Shown: piece after piece, positions 1 to 8,628 of the stretch
Numbering within the stretch: position 1 is the stretch's first letter
Layout: each line of letters begins with the position of its first letter
Source of the DNA: Pseudomonas xionganensis
GTDB lineage: Bacteria > Pseudomonadota > Gammaproteobacteria > Pseudomonadales > Pseudomonadaceae
Assembly (NCBI RefSeq): GCF_009763245.1
Contig: NZ_WKJZ01000001.1
Coordinates: 1,070,455-1,134,454 of the forward strand
Direction of reading: 5' to 3'
DNA length: 64,000 nt
Position numbers and translations under genes: made by a program
Notes under the pieces: model-generated
The model's input: only the letters and a program-made list of their open reading frames with translations
Told to the model about the DNA's origin: nothing
Database searches by the model: none

Positions 1-2
1 TG

Positions 3-1658
3 GGCTACATGCTTAAGTACTTTGTCGACGGCCTCGCCAACCCTGCGGCCAGCCTGTTTCCGGATGTGCCTTATCTGCAGGATCTGCAGTTGCTGCAGGT
101 GGTGCCGCTGTTGATCGTGTTTATCGCGCTATGGCAGGGGGTTGGCTCGTTCCTGGGTAACTTCTTTCTGGCCAAGGTATCTCTTGGGTTAGTGCACGAT
201 CTGCGGGTGACGCTGTTTAACAACCTGCTGACGTTGCCCAATCGCTATTTCGACAATCACAACTCTGGGCATCTGATCTCCCGTATTACCTACAACGTGA
301 CCATGGTCACCGGCGCGGCCACAGACGCGATCAAGGTCGTGGTGCGCGAGGGCATGACGGTGATTTTCCTGTTTGCCACCCTGCTGTGGATGAACTGGAA
401 GCTGACTCTGGTGATGGTCGCCATCCTGCCCATCATCGGGGTGATGGTGGTCAGTGCCAGCAAGAAATTTCGCAAGCAGAGCAAGAAAATCCAGGTAGCC
501 ATGGGTGATGTAACCCATGTGGCATCCGAAACCATTCAGGGTTATCGCGTTGTGCGCAGTTTCGGCGGTGAGCCCTATGAGCAGGAACGTTTCGGCGAAG
601 CCAGCATGGCCAATCGGCAGAAGCAGTTGCAAATGGTCAAGACCAATGCGGTCTACACCCCTAGCCTGCAGTTGGTGATCTATAGCGCCATGGCCGTGCT
701 GATGTTCCTGGTTCTGCTGCTGCGCGGCGATGCCAGTGCCGGCGATCTTGTTGCTTACATTACTTTGGCGGGGCTGCTACCCAAGCCGATACGCCAGTTG
801 TCCGAGGTCAGTTCAACCATTCAGAAAGGTGTGGCGGGGGCTGATAGTATTTTCGAACAGCTCGATGAGGCGCCAGAAATCGATCGTGGTACCAAGGAAC
901 TTGAACGGGTCAGTGGCCGTTTGGAAGTGTGCAATCTGAGCTTCAGCTATCCAGGAACCGAGCAGCCGGTATTGAGCAATATTTCTTTTGTAGCCGAACC
1001 TGGGCAAATGGTCGCGCTGGTTGGCCGGTCAGGCAGTGGCAAGTCCACTCTGGCAAGCCTGATTCCGCGCTTCTATCACCATGAACATGGCCAGATTCTG
1101 CTGGATGGGGTGGATGTCGAGGATTACACCCTGCGCAACTTGCGTCGTCATATCGCGCTGGTGACCCAGCATGTGACTCTGTTCAATGACACGGTCGGCA
1201 ATAACATCGCTTATGGCGACCTTGCCGGCGCACCTTTGGACGACGTTCAGCGTGCGGCCGAAGCGGCCTATGCTGCAGAGTTTATCGAGCAGATGCCTCG
1301 GGGTTACGACACTCTAGTGGGCGAGAATGGTGTGCTGTTGTCTGGCGGGCAGCGTCAGCGCCTGGCGATTGCCCGCGCATTGCTCAAGGATGCACCGCTG
1401 TTGATTCTGGATGAGGCGACATCGGCGCTGGATACCGAGTCGGAGCGGCATATCCAGGCTGCGCTGGATCGGGTCATGCAGGGGCGCACGACGCTGGTCA
1501 TCGCCCACCGCCTGACGACCATCGAGAAGGCCGGCCTGATTCTGGTAATGGATCAAGGGCGTATCGTCGAGCGCGGAACCCATCACGAACTGTTGGCGCT
1601 TAATGGTTATTACGCACGGCTGCATGCCAAGCAGTTCAAGGATGAAGATGACGAGTAG
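3..1658 (+). CDS. msbA: Lipid A export ABC transporter MsbA (5' end outside window)
   Basis: Inner-membrane ABC exporter that flips lipid A-core to the periplasmic leaflet. The frame is open to the left edge, so about the first 50 residues, including the first membrane helix, are missing; the ATG at 9 is internal. The visible part has membrane helices over roughly the first 280 residues, then a nucleotide-binding domain with Walker A (GRSGSGKST, about residue 338 counted from the ATG at 9), signature LSGGQRQR (about 444) and Walker B ending in LDEATSALD (about 465-475). The phrase KYFVDGL and the LVHDLR segment are typical of Pseudomonas MsbA. It sits upstream of an LPS kinase-like gene and hldE, fitting an LPS assembly block. 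Function is secure; only the N-terminus is unseen. Confidence 0.96.
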   Translation, partial: GYMLKYFVDGLANPAASLFPDVPYLQDLQLLQVVPLLIVFIALWQGVGSFLGNFFLAKVSLGLVHDLRVTLFNNLLTLPNRYFDNHNSGHLISRITYNVTMVTGAATDAIKVVVREGMTVIFLFATLLWMNWKLTLVMVAILPIIGVMVVSASKKFRKQSKKIQVAMGDVTHVASETIQGYRVVRSFGGEPYEQERFGEASMANRQKQLQMVKTNAVYTPSLQLVIYSAMAVLMFLVLLLRGDASAGDLVAYITLAGLLPKPIRQLSEVSSTIQKGVAGADSIFEQLDEAPEIDRGTKELERVSGRLEVCNLSFSYPGTEQPVLSNISFVAEPGQMVALVGRSGSGKSTLASLIPRFYHHEHGQILLDGVDVEDYTLRNLRRHIALVTQHVTLFNDTVGNNIAYGDLAGAPLDDVQRAAEAAYAAEFIEQMPRGYDTLVGENGVLLSGGQRQRLAIARALLKDAPLLILDEATSALDTESERHIQAALDRVMQGRTTLVIAHRLTTIEKAGLILVMDQGRIVERGTHHELLALNGYYARLHAKQFKDEDDE

Positions 1659-1808
1659 GTTTCCTCTGCATAAAGATGCGGTGCCTTTCTCGGGGTGGAC
1701 TTTCGCGATGATCGTTTTGGGATTGTCCGGGGTTGGCCAGAGATAAGTAACGTCGTGTCTTGGTGCGCCGAGATGCCGGATTCTTTTCTGCCTTTTTTGG
1801 GGGGTGTA

Positions 1809-2519
1809 ATGCTTGCGAACACAGCAGTATTAACTCAGCTACCTGAAGCTGAAGCTTTTTCCCGTTGGTTGGAGGTGGATGGTGATTGGGTTGAAGAGCC
1901 CAATGTACGTCGCGGAGGTATGAGCGGTGTAAAGCGCATCTACACCGAGTCAGGGAAGGTGCTCTATCGCAAGCAGCAGGATGGTCATATCTATCGCAGT
2001 TTGCGCCACCCGCTTGGTTACCCGACTGTGATGCGCGAACGTGAAGCGTTGCTAGCACTCCACCAGTTAGATGTGGCGGTGCCTCCCTTGGTTTACGCAG
2101 CCTGTCGAAAGACCTCTGACGGCTGGCAGGCTCTGCTGGTGACCGAAGGGCTTGATGGTTACAGAAGCCTTGAGGAACATTATGCCGAGGGGGCCGAGAG
2201 CGCCTGGGGGGAGGCATTACATGGCAGGATCATTGAGGAAGTAGGCCGGGTGATTGGTCGCCTGAACAGCGGGCGCTGGCAGCATGGCTGTATTCGCCTT
2301 AAGCATGTATTTGTGCGTGTCACTGACGGCTGCCCGGAAGTGGCGCTTTTGGATCTTGAGAAATCGCGCCGTCGCTTTTTTGCGAGTCAGGCTGCGCGAC
2401 ACGATCTGCAGCAATCTAGGCGTCGCCTGGAAATGAGCGATGCGCTTTGGGAACGTTTCTTGATGGGCTATCAGAGCAGCTATGGCGCCTCTCTGCCCAG
2501 GGTTGCCAAGCACGGTTGA
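1809..2519 (+). CDS. InaA/WaaP-like lipopolysaccharide kinase family protein
   Basis: A 236-residue protein resembling the InaA branch of the LPS-core kinases (the WaaP/Kdo kinase fold, a protein-kinase-like enzyme that phosphorylates sugars). Visible kinase-like elements are a lysine-rich strand with RKQQDG (about residue 54), a glutamate-rich helix after GYPTVMRERE, the loop HGCIRLKHVFV in place of the catalytic loop, and ALLDLEKSRRRF in place of the DFG region (DLEK is usual in InaA proteins). I chose the ATG at 1809 because a G-run (GGGGGG) lies 5-10 bases upstream; an in-frame upstream start at 1695 would add 38 residues with no family resemblance. It lies between msbA and hldE, supporting a role in core LPS modification. 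GC content is visibly lower than downstream. Substrate is unknown. Confidence 0.8.
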   Translation: MLANTAVLTQLPEAEAFSRWLEVDGDWVEEPNVRRGGMSGVKRIYTESGKVLYRKQQDGHIYRSLRHPLGYPTVMREREALLALHQLDVAVPPLVYAACRKTSDGWQALLVTEGLDGYRSLEEHYAEGAESAWGEALHGRIIEEVGRVIGRLNSGRWQHGCIRLKHVFVRVTDGCPEVALLDLEKSRRRFFASQAARHDLQQSRRRLEMSDALWERFLMGYQSSYGASLPRVAKHG

Positions 2520-2814
2520 GCCCTCCGCGCCTCTTGCAGTCTGATACGACCTTGCTGCGTTTTTGCCGTGCGCAGATAACGACGCCTATTGGTGTTGTAA
2601 AGGCGGCGTTCAGGCTGGCTCTAGTTTGGTGGTCGTGTGGCGATTTTATTACAGGGATGGCTGTGCTCCATCCTGAACAAGACCTGCATACGAGCACGTT
2701 AGCTGGCAGAAAGGTGCAGGTGGCAGCTCTCTGTGCGCAAGCTCTCCGAATAGGCGGTCTGCGGCTGACAAATGCTATGATGCGCGGCAATTTTCAGTGC
2801 TTGCCGGAGTCTCC
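2520..2814. other. 295 bp intergenic region before hldE
   Basis: I see no supportable gene here. It is less GC-rich than the coding sequence on its right. There is no U-tract terminator after the kinase gene. Its right end holds the probable hldE promoter. Short open frames on both strands lack ribosome binding sites and family resemblance. Confidence 0.5.
2773..2781 (+). promoter_or_regulatory. Extended -10 promoter for hldE
   Basis: TGCTATGAT is an extended -10 element (TGn followed by TATGAT, 5 of 6 to consensus) about 34 bases before the hldE start, with a plausible transcription start near 2788. No good -35 hexamer is seen at 17 bases, which is acceptable for extended -10 promoters. Inference from sequence only. 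Confidence 0.45.
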
Positions 2815-4236
2815 ATGAAATTATCCATGCCGCGTTTCGACCAGGCCGCCGTTCTGGTGGTGGGCGATGTCATGCTTGATCGCTATTGGCATGGCGGCAC
2901 TTCGCGGATTTCCCCGGAGGCGCCGGTGCCGGTGGTCAAGGTCGAGCAGATTGAGGATCGCCCTGGTGGTGCGGGCAACGTCGCGTTGAATATCGCCGCC
3001 CTGGGCGCTCCGGCTGTGCTGGTCGGGGTTACTGGCGCCGATGAGGCGGCTGAGAGCCTGGGTAACAGTCTGCAGGCGGCCGGGGTGACCACCCATTTTC
3101 AGCGCATCGAGAATCAGCCGACCATCGTCAAACTGCGGGTCATGAGCCGGCATCAGCAGCTATTGCGCATGGATTTTGAGGAGCCCTTTCACACCGATGC
3201 GGCGCAACTAGCCGCCAGCGTCGAAGCGCAGCTGGCCGGGATCAAGGTGCTGGTGCTGTCGGACTATGGCAAGGGCGCGCTGCGCAATCACCAGACCCTG
3301 GTGCAGCTGGCGCGCAGCAAGGGCATCGCGGTGCTGGCCGACCCCAAGGGCAAGGATTTTTCCATCTACCGTGGCGCCAGCCTGATCACCCCCAACCTGC
3401 ATGAGTTCGAGACCATAGTCGGGCATTGCCGTGACGAGGCCGAGCTGGTGGCCAAGGGCGCGGCGCTGATGAGCGAACTGGAGCTGGGGGCCCTGCTGGT
3501 GACCCGTGGCGAGCATGGCATGACCCTGCTGCGTCCGCAGCAGCCGCCGCTGCATTTGCCAGCGCGGGCCCGGGAAGTATTCGATGTGACCGGCGCCGGC
3601 GATACGGTGATCTCCACCCTGGCCGCTTCCCTGGCCGCAGGGGAGGAATTGCCCCAGGCCGTGGCCCTGGCCAATCTGGCCGCCGGTATTGTGGTGGGCA
3701 AGCTGGGCACCGCCGCCATCAGCGCCCCTGAACTGCGTCGGGCGATCCAGCGTGAGGCCGGTTCCGAGCGCGGCGTGCTGGGTCTTGAGCAGTTGCTGGT
3801 AGCCATCGAGGATGCCCGTGCCCATGGCGAGAAGATCGTCTTTACCAATGGTTGCTTCGATATCCTGCATGCCGGCCATGTCACCTACCTGGAGCAGGCC
3901 CGTGCCCAGGGTGATCGTCTGGTGCTGGCGGTCAATGATGACGCCTCGGTTAGCCGCCTGAAGGGCCCTGGTCGGCCGATCAACTCGGTGGACCGACGCA
4001 TGGCGGTACTGGCAGGCCTGGGCGCGGTGGACTGGGTGGTGAGCTTTAGCGAGGACACCCCGGAAAACCTGCTTCGGGCGGTCAAGCCGGACGTGCTGGT
4101 CAAGGGCGGGGATTACGGCATCGAGGGCGTGGTGGGCGGTGATATCGTCCGCGCCTATGGTGGCGAAGTTCGCGTGCTGGGGCTGGTGGAAAACAGCTCG
4201 ACCACGGCCATCGTCGAGAAGATCCGCAGCAAGTAA
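2815..4236 (+). CDS. hldE: Bifunctional heptose 7-phosphate kinase / heptose 1-phosphate adenylyltransferase HldE
   Basis: Makes ADP-heptose precursor for the LPS inner core: phosphorylates D-glycero-beta-D-manno-heptose 7-phosphate at C1 and later transfers AMP to the 1-phosphate. The 473-residue length matches the fused enzyme of E. coli (477). The N-terminal ribokinase-like domain (about 1-320) carries [11 protein letters not shown] and TGAGD with the catalytic base D263. The C-terminal cytidylyltransferase-like domain begins near [13 protein letters not shown], with the nucleotide-binding HAGH at 352-355. ATG 2815 follows GGAG at good spacing and gives the [10 protein letters not shown] start typical of Pseudomonas; a start at 2797 would add six residues. 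ADP-heptose is also an innate immune agonist in animals (family knowledge). Confidence 0.97.
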   Translation: MKLSMPRFDQAAVLVVGDVMLDRYWHGGTSRISPEAPVPVVKVEQIEDRPGGAGNVALNIAALGAPAVLVGVTGADEAAESLGNSLQAAGVTTHFQRIENQPTIVKLRVMSRHQQLLRMDFEEPFHTDAAQLAASVEAQLAGIKVLVLSDYGKGALRNHQTLVQLARSKGIAVLADPKGKDFSIYRGASLITPNLHEFETIVGHCRDEAELVAKGAALMSELELGALLVTRGEHGMTLLRPQQPPLHLPARAREVFDVTGAGDTVISTLAASLAAGEELPQAVALANLAAGIVVGKLGTAAISAPELRRAIQREAGSERGVLGLEQLLVAIEDARAHGEKIVFTNGCFDILHAGHVTYLEQARAQGDRLVLAVNDDASVSRLKGPGRPINSVDRRMAVLAGLGAVDWVVSFSEDTPENLLRAVKPDVLVKGGDYGIEGVVGGDIVRAYGGEVRVLGLVENSSTTAIVEKIRSK

Positions 4237-4346
4237 CTCTCCACACTGACTGGCTGCTTTGCCAGTCATGCGCGTCGGCGCGGTCATAGGCGCTTGTCCT
4301 GGCCGCGCGCATGATCCTTGGTATCCCCCGTATGGAGTGAGATGCC

Positions 4347-5630
4347 ATGAGTTCCGACGTACAGGGCCGTGCCCTGGCAGTGCTGAATCGAGTCGCCCAG
4401 GCTGACTGGCCGGACCGTTTGAAGCTGCGCAAACCCTTCGAAAAACTGATCTACACCGGCAGTCGTGCGAGCTTTCGCGCGGCGGCGCAGCACGCAGGCA
4501 AAGTCGCCAAATTGCCGCGCCCGGCTGACCCGGATGCCTTGTTCGATCTGTCCCTGTCTGATGAGCAGCAGATGCTGGTGGAGATGCTGGAAGCCTTCGC
4601 CAGTGAAGCGCTGCGCCCGCTCGCCCAGGATGCCGATGAACAGGCTGCGCTGCCGGCGGCGTTGCTCAACCAGGCGCACGAGTTGGGGCTGACGCACTAT
4701 GCGGTGAGCGAGGCTCAGGGCGGCATGGCGGGGGAGCGCACCACCCTGAGCAATGCATTGATTGCCGAAGCGCTGGGCAAGGGCGATTTGTCCCTGGCAG
4801 CAGCTTTGTTGGTGCCCTTGTCGGCAGCCAACTGCATCCGCCGTTGGGGCAATGCTGCGCAGCAGGCGCGCTGGCTGCCGGCCTTTGTCGCTGAAGAGCC
4901 CGCGCCCGTGATGGCCATTGCGGTGAATGAACCGACACCGCTGTTCGACCCGCACACGCTGGCGACCCGTGCGCGCAAACGCGGTAAACATTATGTGCTC
5001 AGTGGTGAGAAGAGCCTGGTGCTGCGCGGGCTGGACGCCAGTCACCTGATCGTCGCGGCGCAGGCGGCGGATGGCCCGGCGCTGTTTATGGTCGGGGCCG
5101 GTGCCAAAGGTCTGCAGCGCAGCCCACAACCGGCCATGGGCCTGAAGGCCGGCAGCACGGCGCGGGTGCGGCTCAATGGCGTGACGGTGCTGGTTGAGGC
5201 GCGCTTGGCTGCTGAGCATTTCAACTACCAGAGCTTTCTCGATTACGCCGGGTTGGCCTGGTGTGCCCTGGCCGTGGGCACGGCGCAGGCGGCGCTGGAT
5301 TATGTGGTGCCGTACTGCAACGAGCGCGTGGCCTTCGGCGAGCCGATCAGTCATCGCCAGGGCGTGGCCTTTATGGTCGCCGATATGGCCGTGGAGCTCG
5401 ACGCCATGCGCCTGATGGTCTGGCGCGCGTGTTCGCGGGCCGAGCAGGGTTTGTCGTTCCAGCGCGAAGCCTATCTGGCGCGTCTGCTGTGCAGCGAAAA
5501 GGCCATGAAGATCGGCACCGACGCCGTGCAGTTGCTCGGCGGCCACGGTTTTACCAAAGAACATCCAGCCGAGCGCTGGTACCGCGATTTGCGTGCGCTG
5601 GCGATTATGGCCGGCGGTCTCCAGCTTTAA
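4347..5630 (+). CDS. Acyl-CoA dehydrogenase family protein lacking the usual catalytic glutamate
   Basis: A 427-residue flavoprotein of the acyl-CoA dehydrogenase fold: an N-terminal helical domain from about residue 70 (LSLSDEQQMLVEMLEAFA), a middle beta domain with MAIAVNEP in place of the usual AlTEp and LSGEKSLVLRG in place of lnGeKxxit, and a C-terminal four-helix bundle (VAFGEPISHRQGVAFMVADM, QLLGGHGFTKEHPAERWYRDLRALAI). About 70 extra residues precede the normal start. The family's catalytic base is the glutamate of a xEG motif near the C-terminus; here the aligned stretch is IMAGGLQL, with A422 in the glutamate position. It may be inactive, use a different base, or act as a partner of the next gene, 12 bp downstream. 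Ordinary Pseudomonas gene order places both after hldE. Substrate unknown. Confidence 0.85.
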   Translation: MSSDVQGRALAVLNRVAQADWPDRLKLRKPFEKLIYTGSRASFRAAAQHAGKVAKLPRPADPDALFDLSLSDEQQMLVEMLEAFASEALRPLAQDADEQAALPAALLNQAHELGLTHYAVSEAQGGMAGERTTLSNALIAEALGKGDLSLAAALLVPLSAANCIRRWGNAAQQARWLPAFVAEEPAPVMAIAVNEPTPLFDPHTLATRARKRGKHYVLSGEKSLVLRGLDASHLIVAAQAADGPALFMVGAGAKGLQRSPQPAMGLKAGSTARVRLNGVTVLVEARLAAEHFNYQSFLDYAGLAWCALAVGTAQAALDYVVPYCNERVAFGEPISHRQGVAFMVADMAVELDAMRLMVWRACSRAEQGLSFQREAYLARLLCSEKAMKIGTDAVQLLGGHGFTKEHPAERWYRDLRALAIMAGGLQL

Positions 5631-5642
5631 GGGCGCCTCAAC

Positions 5643-6851
5643 ATGAACCTGGAAACCCCAAAGAAATTCCGTGGCCTGGTTAATCAGGCCCATCAGGTGG
5701 CGGAAAACTATTTCCGGCCGATTTCGCGTAAATACGACAAGGCCGAGCACGCCTATCCCAAGGAGCTGGACCTGCTCGCGGCGCTGCTCGATGGCATGAA
5801 CGCCGGCTCACCGGAAGCCATCGGGGCCACCTCCGCAAGCAAGCGCGGTGCGGCCCGCGAGCAGCAGGAAGGCATCAAGAATGGCGGCAATCTGTCGGCC
5901 CTGCTCGGGGTGATGGAGTTGTGCTGGGGCGATGTCGGCCTGCTCTTGGCTATGCCGCGTCAGGGCCTGGGCAATGCGGCGATTGCGGCGGTGGCCAACG
6001 ATGAGCAGCTGGCGCGCTTCGGCGGCACCTGGGCAGCCATGGCGATTACCGAGCCGAGCTGCGGCTCGGACTCGGCGGCGATCCGCACCACGGCGATCAA
6101 GGATGGCGATCACTACGTGCTCAACGGCGAGAAGATCTACGTCACCGCAGGCCAACGTGCCGATGCCGTGGTGGTGTGGGCCACCCTGGACAAGAGCCTC
6201 GGCCGCGCGGCGATCAAATCCTTTGTGGTGGAGCACGGCACACCGGGCATGACCGTGACCCGTCTGGAAAAGAAGCTCGGGATCAAGGCTTCGGACACCG
6301 CCGCGATCAGCTTCAGCGATTGCCGCGTGCCAGCAGCCAACCTGCTTGGAAACCCGGAAATTGATGTGCAGAAGGGCTTTTCCGGGGTGATGGAAACCTT
6401 CGACAACACCCGCCCGCTGGTTGCCGGGATGGCGGTTGGGGTGGCCAAGGCCTCGCTGGACCGCACTCGTGAATTGTTGAAGAAAGTCTGCAAGCTCGAT
6501 TACCGCGCGCCGCTGCTCAGCGTCAGCCATGCCGAGGCGAGCTTGTATCGCCTGGAGGCCGAATGGGAAGCCGCGCGCCTGCTGACCCTAAAGGCCGCCT
6601 GGATGGCCGATAACAAGCTGCCCAACTCCAAGGAAGCCTCCATCGCCAAGGCCAAGGCCGGGCGGGTGGCCAACGAGGTGACACTCAAGTGCGTGGAGCT
6701 GGCCGGCGCGTTGGGCTACGGCGAGGATGAGTTGCTGGAGAAGTGGGCGCGGGATTCGAAGATTCTCGACATCTTCGAGGGCACCCAGCAGATCCAGTTG
6801 CTGATCGTGGCGCGGCGGTTGCTGGGCAAGAGTTCCAGCGAGTTGAGGTAA
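5643..6851 (+). CDS. Acyl-CoA dehydrogenase (catalytic Glu379 present)
   Basis: A 402-residue FAD enzyme that should oxidise an acyl-CoA to the enoyl-CoA. Seen: AITEPSCGSDSAAIRT (FAD-binding middle-domain signature), LNGEKIYVTAG, the C-terminal helical domain, and DIFEGTQQIQ with catalytic Glu379 at the canonical place. It starts 12 bp after the preceding paralogue, on the same strand, so the two are probably co-transcribed and may form a complex or act in sequence. No beta-oxidation thiolase, hydratase or acyl-CoA ligase is nearby, so the chain length or branching of the substrate cannot be read. The 3' end faces the convergent unknown gene with only 30 bp between them. Confidence 0.92.
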   Translation: MNLETPKKFRGLVNQAHQVAENYFRPISRKYDKAEHAYPKELDLLAALLDGMNAGSPEAIGATSASKRGAAREQQEGIKNGGNLSALLGVMELCWGDVGLLLAMPRQGLGNAAIAAVANDEQLARFGGTWAAMAITEPSCGSDSAAIRTTAIKDGDHYVLNGEKIYVTAGQRADAVVVWATLDKSLGRAAIKSFVVEHGTPGMTVTRLEKKLGIKASDTAAISFSDCRVPAANLLGNPEIDVQKGFSGVMETFDNTRPLVAGMAVGVAKASLDRTRELLKKVCKLDYRAPLLSVSHAEASLYRLEAEWEAARLLTLKAAWMADNKLPNSKEASIAKAKAGRVANEVTLKCVELAGALGYGEDELLEKWARDSKILDIFEGTQQIQLLIVARRLLGKSSSELR

Positions 6852-6881
6852 CGGTTTTCGGCAAACCTGCAGGAGCAAGGG

Positions 6882-7757
6882 CTACAGGCGTTGTTGGGCC
6901 AGCCAGTCCTTCCAGCGAATACGCTCATCCGCCACCAGCCAGCCCTGTTGCGGGGCGAAGCTTTCCGCCAGCCACAGGCCGCGGGTACTGGCAGGCTGCA
7001 GCTGGCCCTGGCTCAGGGTCAGCAGCTCGGCGGTAGGGTGGCCTTGCTCCAGGGGGAGCAGATACAGGTCGGGTCGTCTTGGGTCGAGACGGGCGACCAG
7101 TTGGCCCTGCTCCAGGCGCTCGTCCACATGGTGCAGGCTGAGCTGCCGGATGTCCTTGGGTAGTTGCAGATGCAGGTCATAGACCAGCTGCAGCGAGGCA
7201 GTGGGCAGGTGCACATAGGCCCGCGGCCGCTCCAGCAGCGGCAGTTTGCCGGCCTGCACCGGGCGTGCCGCACCGGATAGAGGGCTGAGCTGGAAGGTTG
7301 CATCGTCGCGGTAGTTCAGGGTTGCGGTGTAGGGAGTGGGCAGCCAGGTATCGCCAAAGCGCCCACTGAGCCAGCCTTGGGGGCTATGCAGCAGGCATTC
7401 CTCGGCCACCTCCTGGATGGCAGTCAGCAGCGGCAGGTTGAGTTCATGGGTTGGCACATAGCCGGAGATCAGCTTGAGCACCACGTCGCCGCGGTCGGCC
7501 CGGCGCTGGCGCACCAGCACCCAGTAGTCGCGCCCCTGCCAGTGCAGGGTCAGGCGCACCGAGACTCCCAGGTTGGCCAGCTCCAGGGCAAAGTGTTCGC
7601 AGTCGCTCACCGTTACGGGCTGGCGCCGTTCGAGCATCTGGGTGAAGTTCAGCGGCATGCCGATGCCCTGGTAACTCAGCCCTTCGCTGCTGGCCTCGAC
7701 GAACAGCTGCAGGGTCTTGAAGCTGCCGGGGTCTTTGCGGATTAGGGTGCGCGGCAT
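6882..7757 (-). CDS. Conserved Pseudomonas protein of unknown function
   Basis: A 291-residue soluble protein starting MPRTLIRKDPGSF. I recognise it as a conserved Pseudomonas protein that some genomes label metal ABC transporter ATPase, but it has no Walker A (GxxxxGKS/T), no ABC signature and no membrane segment, so that name is not supported. Seen: a segment LHWQGRDYWVLVRQRR and LLTAIQEVAEECLLHSPQGW, loosely Nudix-like in rhythm (QEVAEECLL) but without a complete Nudix box. The ATG at 7757 has GAGGAA upstream; a longer frame to 7826 lacks support. It precedes, on the minus strand, nothing obviously related; the aldo/keto reductase and FAD oxidoreductase lie upstream in the same direction and may be co-transcribed. 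Confidence 0.8.
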   Translation of the reverse strand: MPRTLIRKDPGSFKTLQLFVEASSEGLSYQGIGMPLNFTQMLERRQPVTVSDCEHFALELANLGVSVRLTLHWQGRDYWVLVRQRRADRGDVVLKLISGYVPTHELNLPLLTAIQEVAEECLLHSPQGWLSGRFGDTWLPTPYTATLNYRDDATFQLSPLSGAARPVQAGKLPLLERPRAYVHLPTASLQLVYDLHLQLPKDIRQLSLHHVDERLEQGQLVARLDPRRPDLYLLPLEQGHPTAELLTLSQGQLQPASTRGLWLAESFAPQQGWLVADERIRWKDWLAQQRL

Positions 7758-7818
7758 GGCAGTTCCTCGCAGGTGTGCACGGCCTGAGAGCTTGGCACAG
7801 ATCGCCGGGCCTGAGCCC

Positions 7819-8628
7819 TCAGGCAATATCCTGAATTACAGCGGCTGCGGTGGCCACGTTATGTTCCAGATGCCGCGCATTGATGGTGCCGATGATGGCG
7901 CTGGTGGCCGCCGGATGGGCGAAGATCAGTTCGAAGCTGGCACGTACCGGATCCTCATCGGGCTTCAGGCAGGCATGGCCGCTGGCCAGGGCCTTTTTGA
8001 TCAGGATGCCCTTGCCATGAGCTTCGGCGTAGTCCAGTACCGGCAATTCGGCCTGCTCAGTGAGGTTATAGGTGACCATCGCGCAGTCACCCTGCTCAAG
8101 GGCCAGCAGGCCGCCCTCGACGGTCTTGCCGGAGAGGCCGAAGCCGCGAATCTTGCCTTCGCGCTTAAGTTCGGCCAGCGTTTCGTACACGCCGCTGTCA
8201 CGCAGAATCGCCACGTCGTTGCCGTCGGAATGCACCAGCACCAGGTCGATAAAATCGGTTTCCAGGCGTTTGAGGCTGCGTTCCACCGAGAAACGCGTAT
8301 GGGCCGGACTGAAGTCGAAGCGCGACTGGCCGTTTTCGAACTCTTCACCGACCTTGCTGACGATCACCCACTGCTGGCGCTGGCCACGTAGCAGCGGGCC
8401 GAGGCGGGTTTCGCTGGTGCCGTAGGCCGGCGCGGTGTCGATCAGGTTGATGCCCAGATCATGGGCCAGGGCCAGCAGCTCGCGGGCGGCGGCATCATCG
8501 GGAATGGTGAAGCCATTGGGGTACTTGACGCCCTGGTCGCGGCCCAGCTTGACCGTGCCCAGGCCCAGCGGCGAAACCAGCAGGTCGGTGGTTCCCAGTG
8601 GGCGATGCAGGTTGTGCAGGGCATGCAT
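7819..8628 (-). CDS. Aldo/keto reductase
   Basis: A 269-residue NADPH-dependent (beta/alpha)8 oxidoreductase. The catalytic tetrad is intact: D64 and Y69 (IDTAPAYG), K92 (VSKVG) and H133 (LVHSDG). The usual family phrases GLGT, RFDFSP, RSLKRLETDFIDL and GFGLSGK are present. Family members reduce aldehydes and ketones; the physiological substrate is not readable. Its start codon overlaps the stop codon of the FAD oxidoreductase by one base (TGATG), so the two are translationally coupled and probably function together. It is slightly shorter than typical 280-330 residue enzymes but complete. Confidence 0.92.
   Translation of the reverse strand: MHALHNLHRPLGTTDLLVSPLGLGTVKLGRDQGVKYPNGFTIPDDAAARELLALAHDLGINLIDTAPAYGTSETRLGPLLRGQRQQWVIVSKVGEEFENGQSRFDFSPAHTRFSVERSLKRLETDFIDLVLVHSDGNDVAILRDSGVYETLAELKREGKIRGFGLSGKTVEGGLLALEQGDCAMVTYNLTEQAELPVLDYAEAHGKGILIKKALASGHACLKPDEDPVRASFELIFAHPAATSAIIGTINARHLEHNVATAAAVIQDIA

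Noticed and set aside
2447..2818. Open frame spanning the kinase-hldE gap.
   Set aside because: Overlaps two real genes, no ribosome site, no conserved motif.
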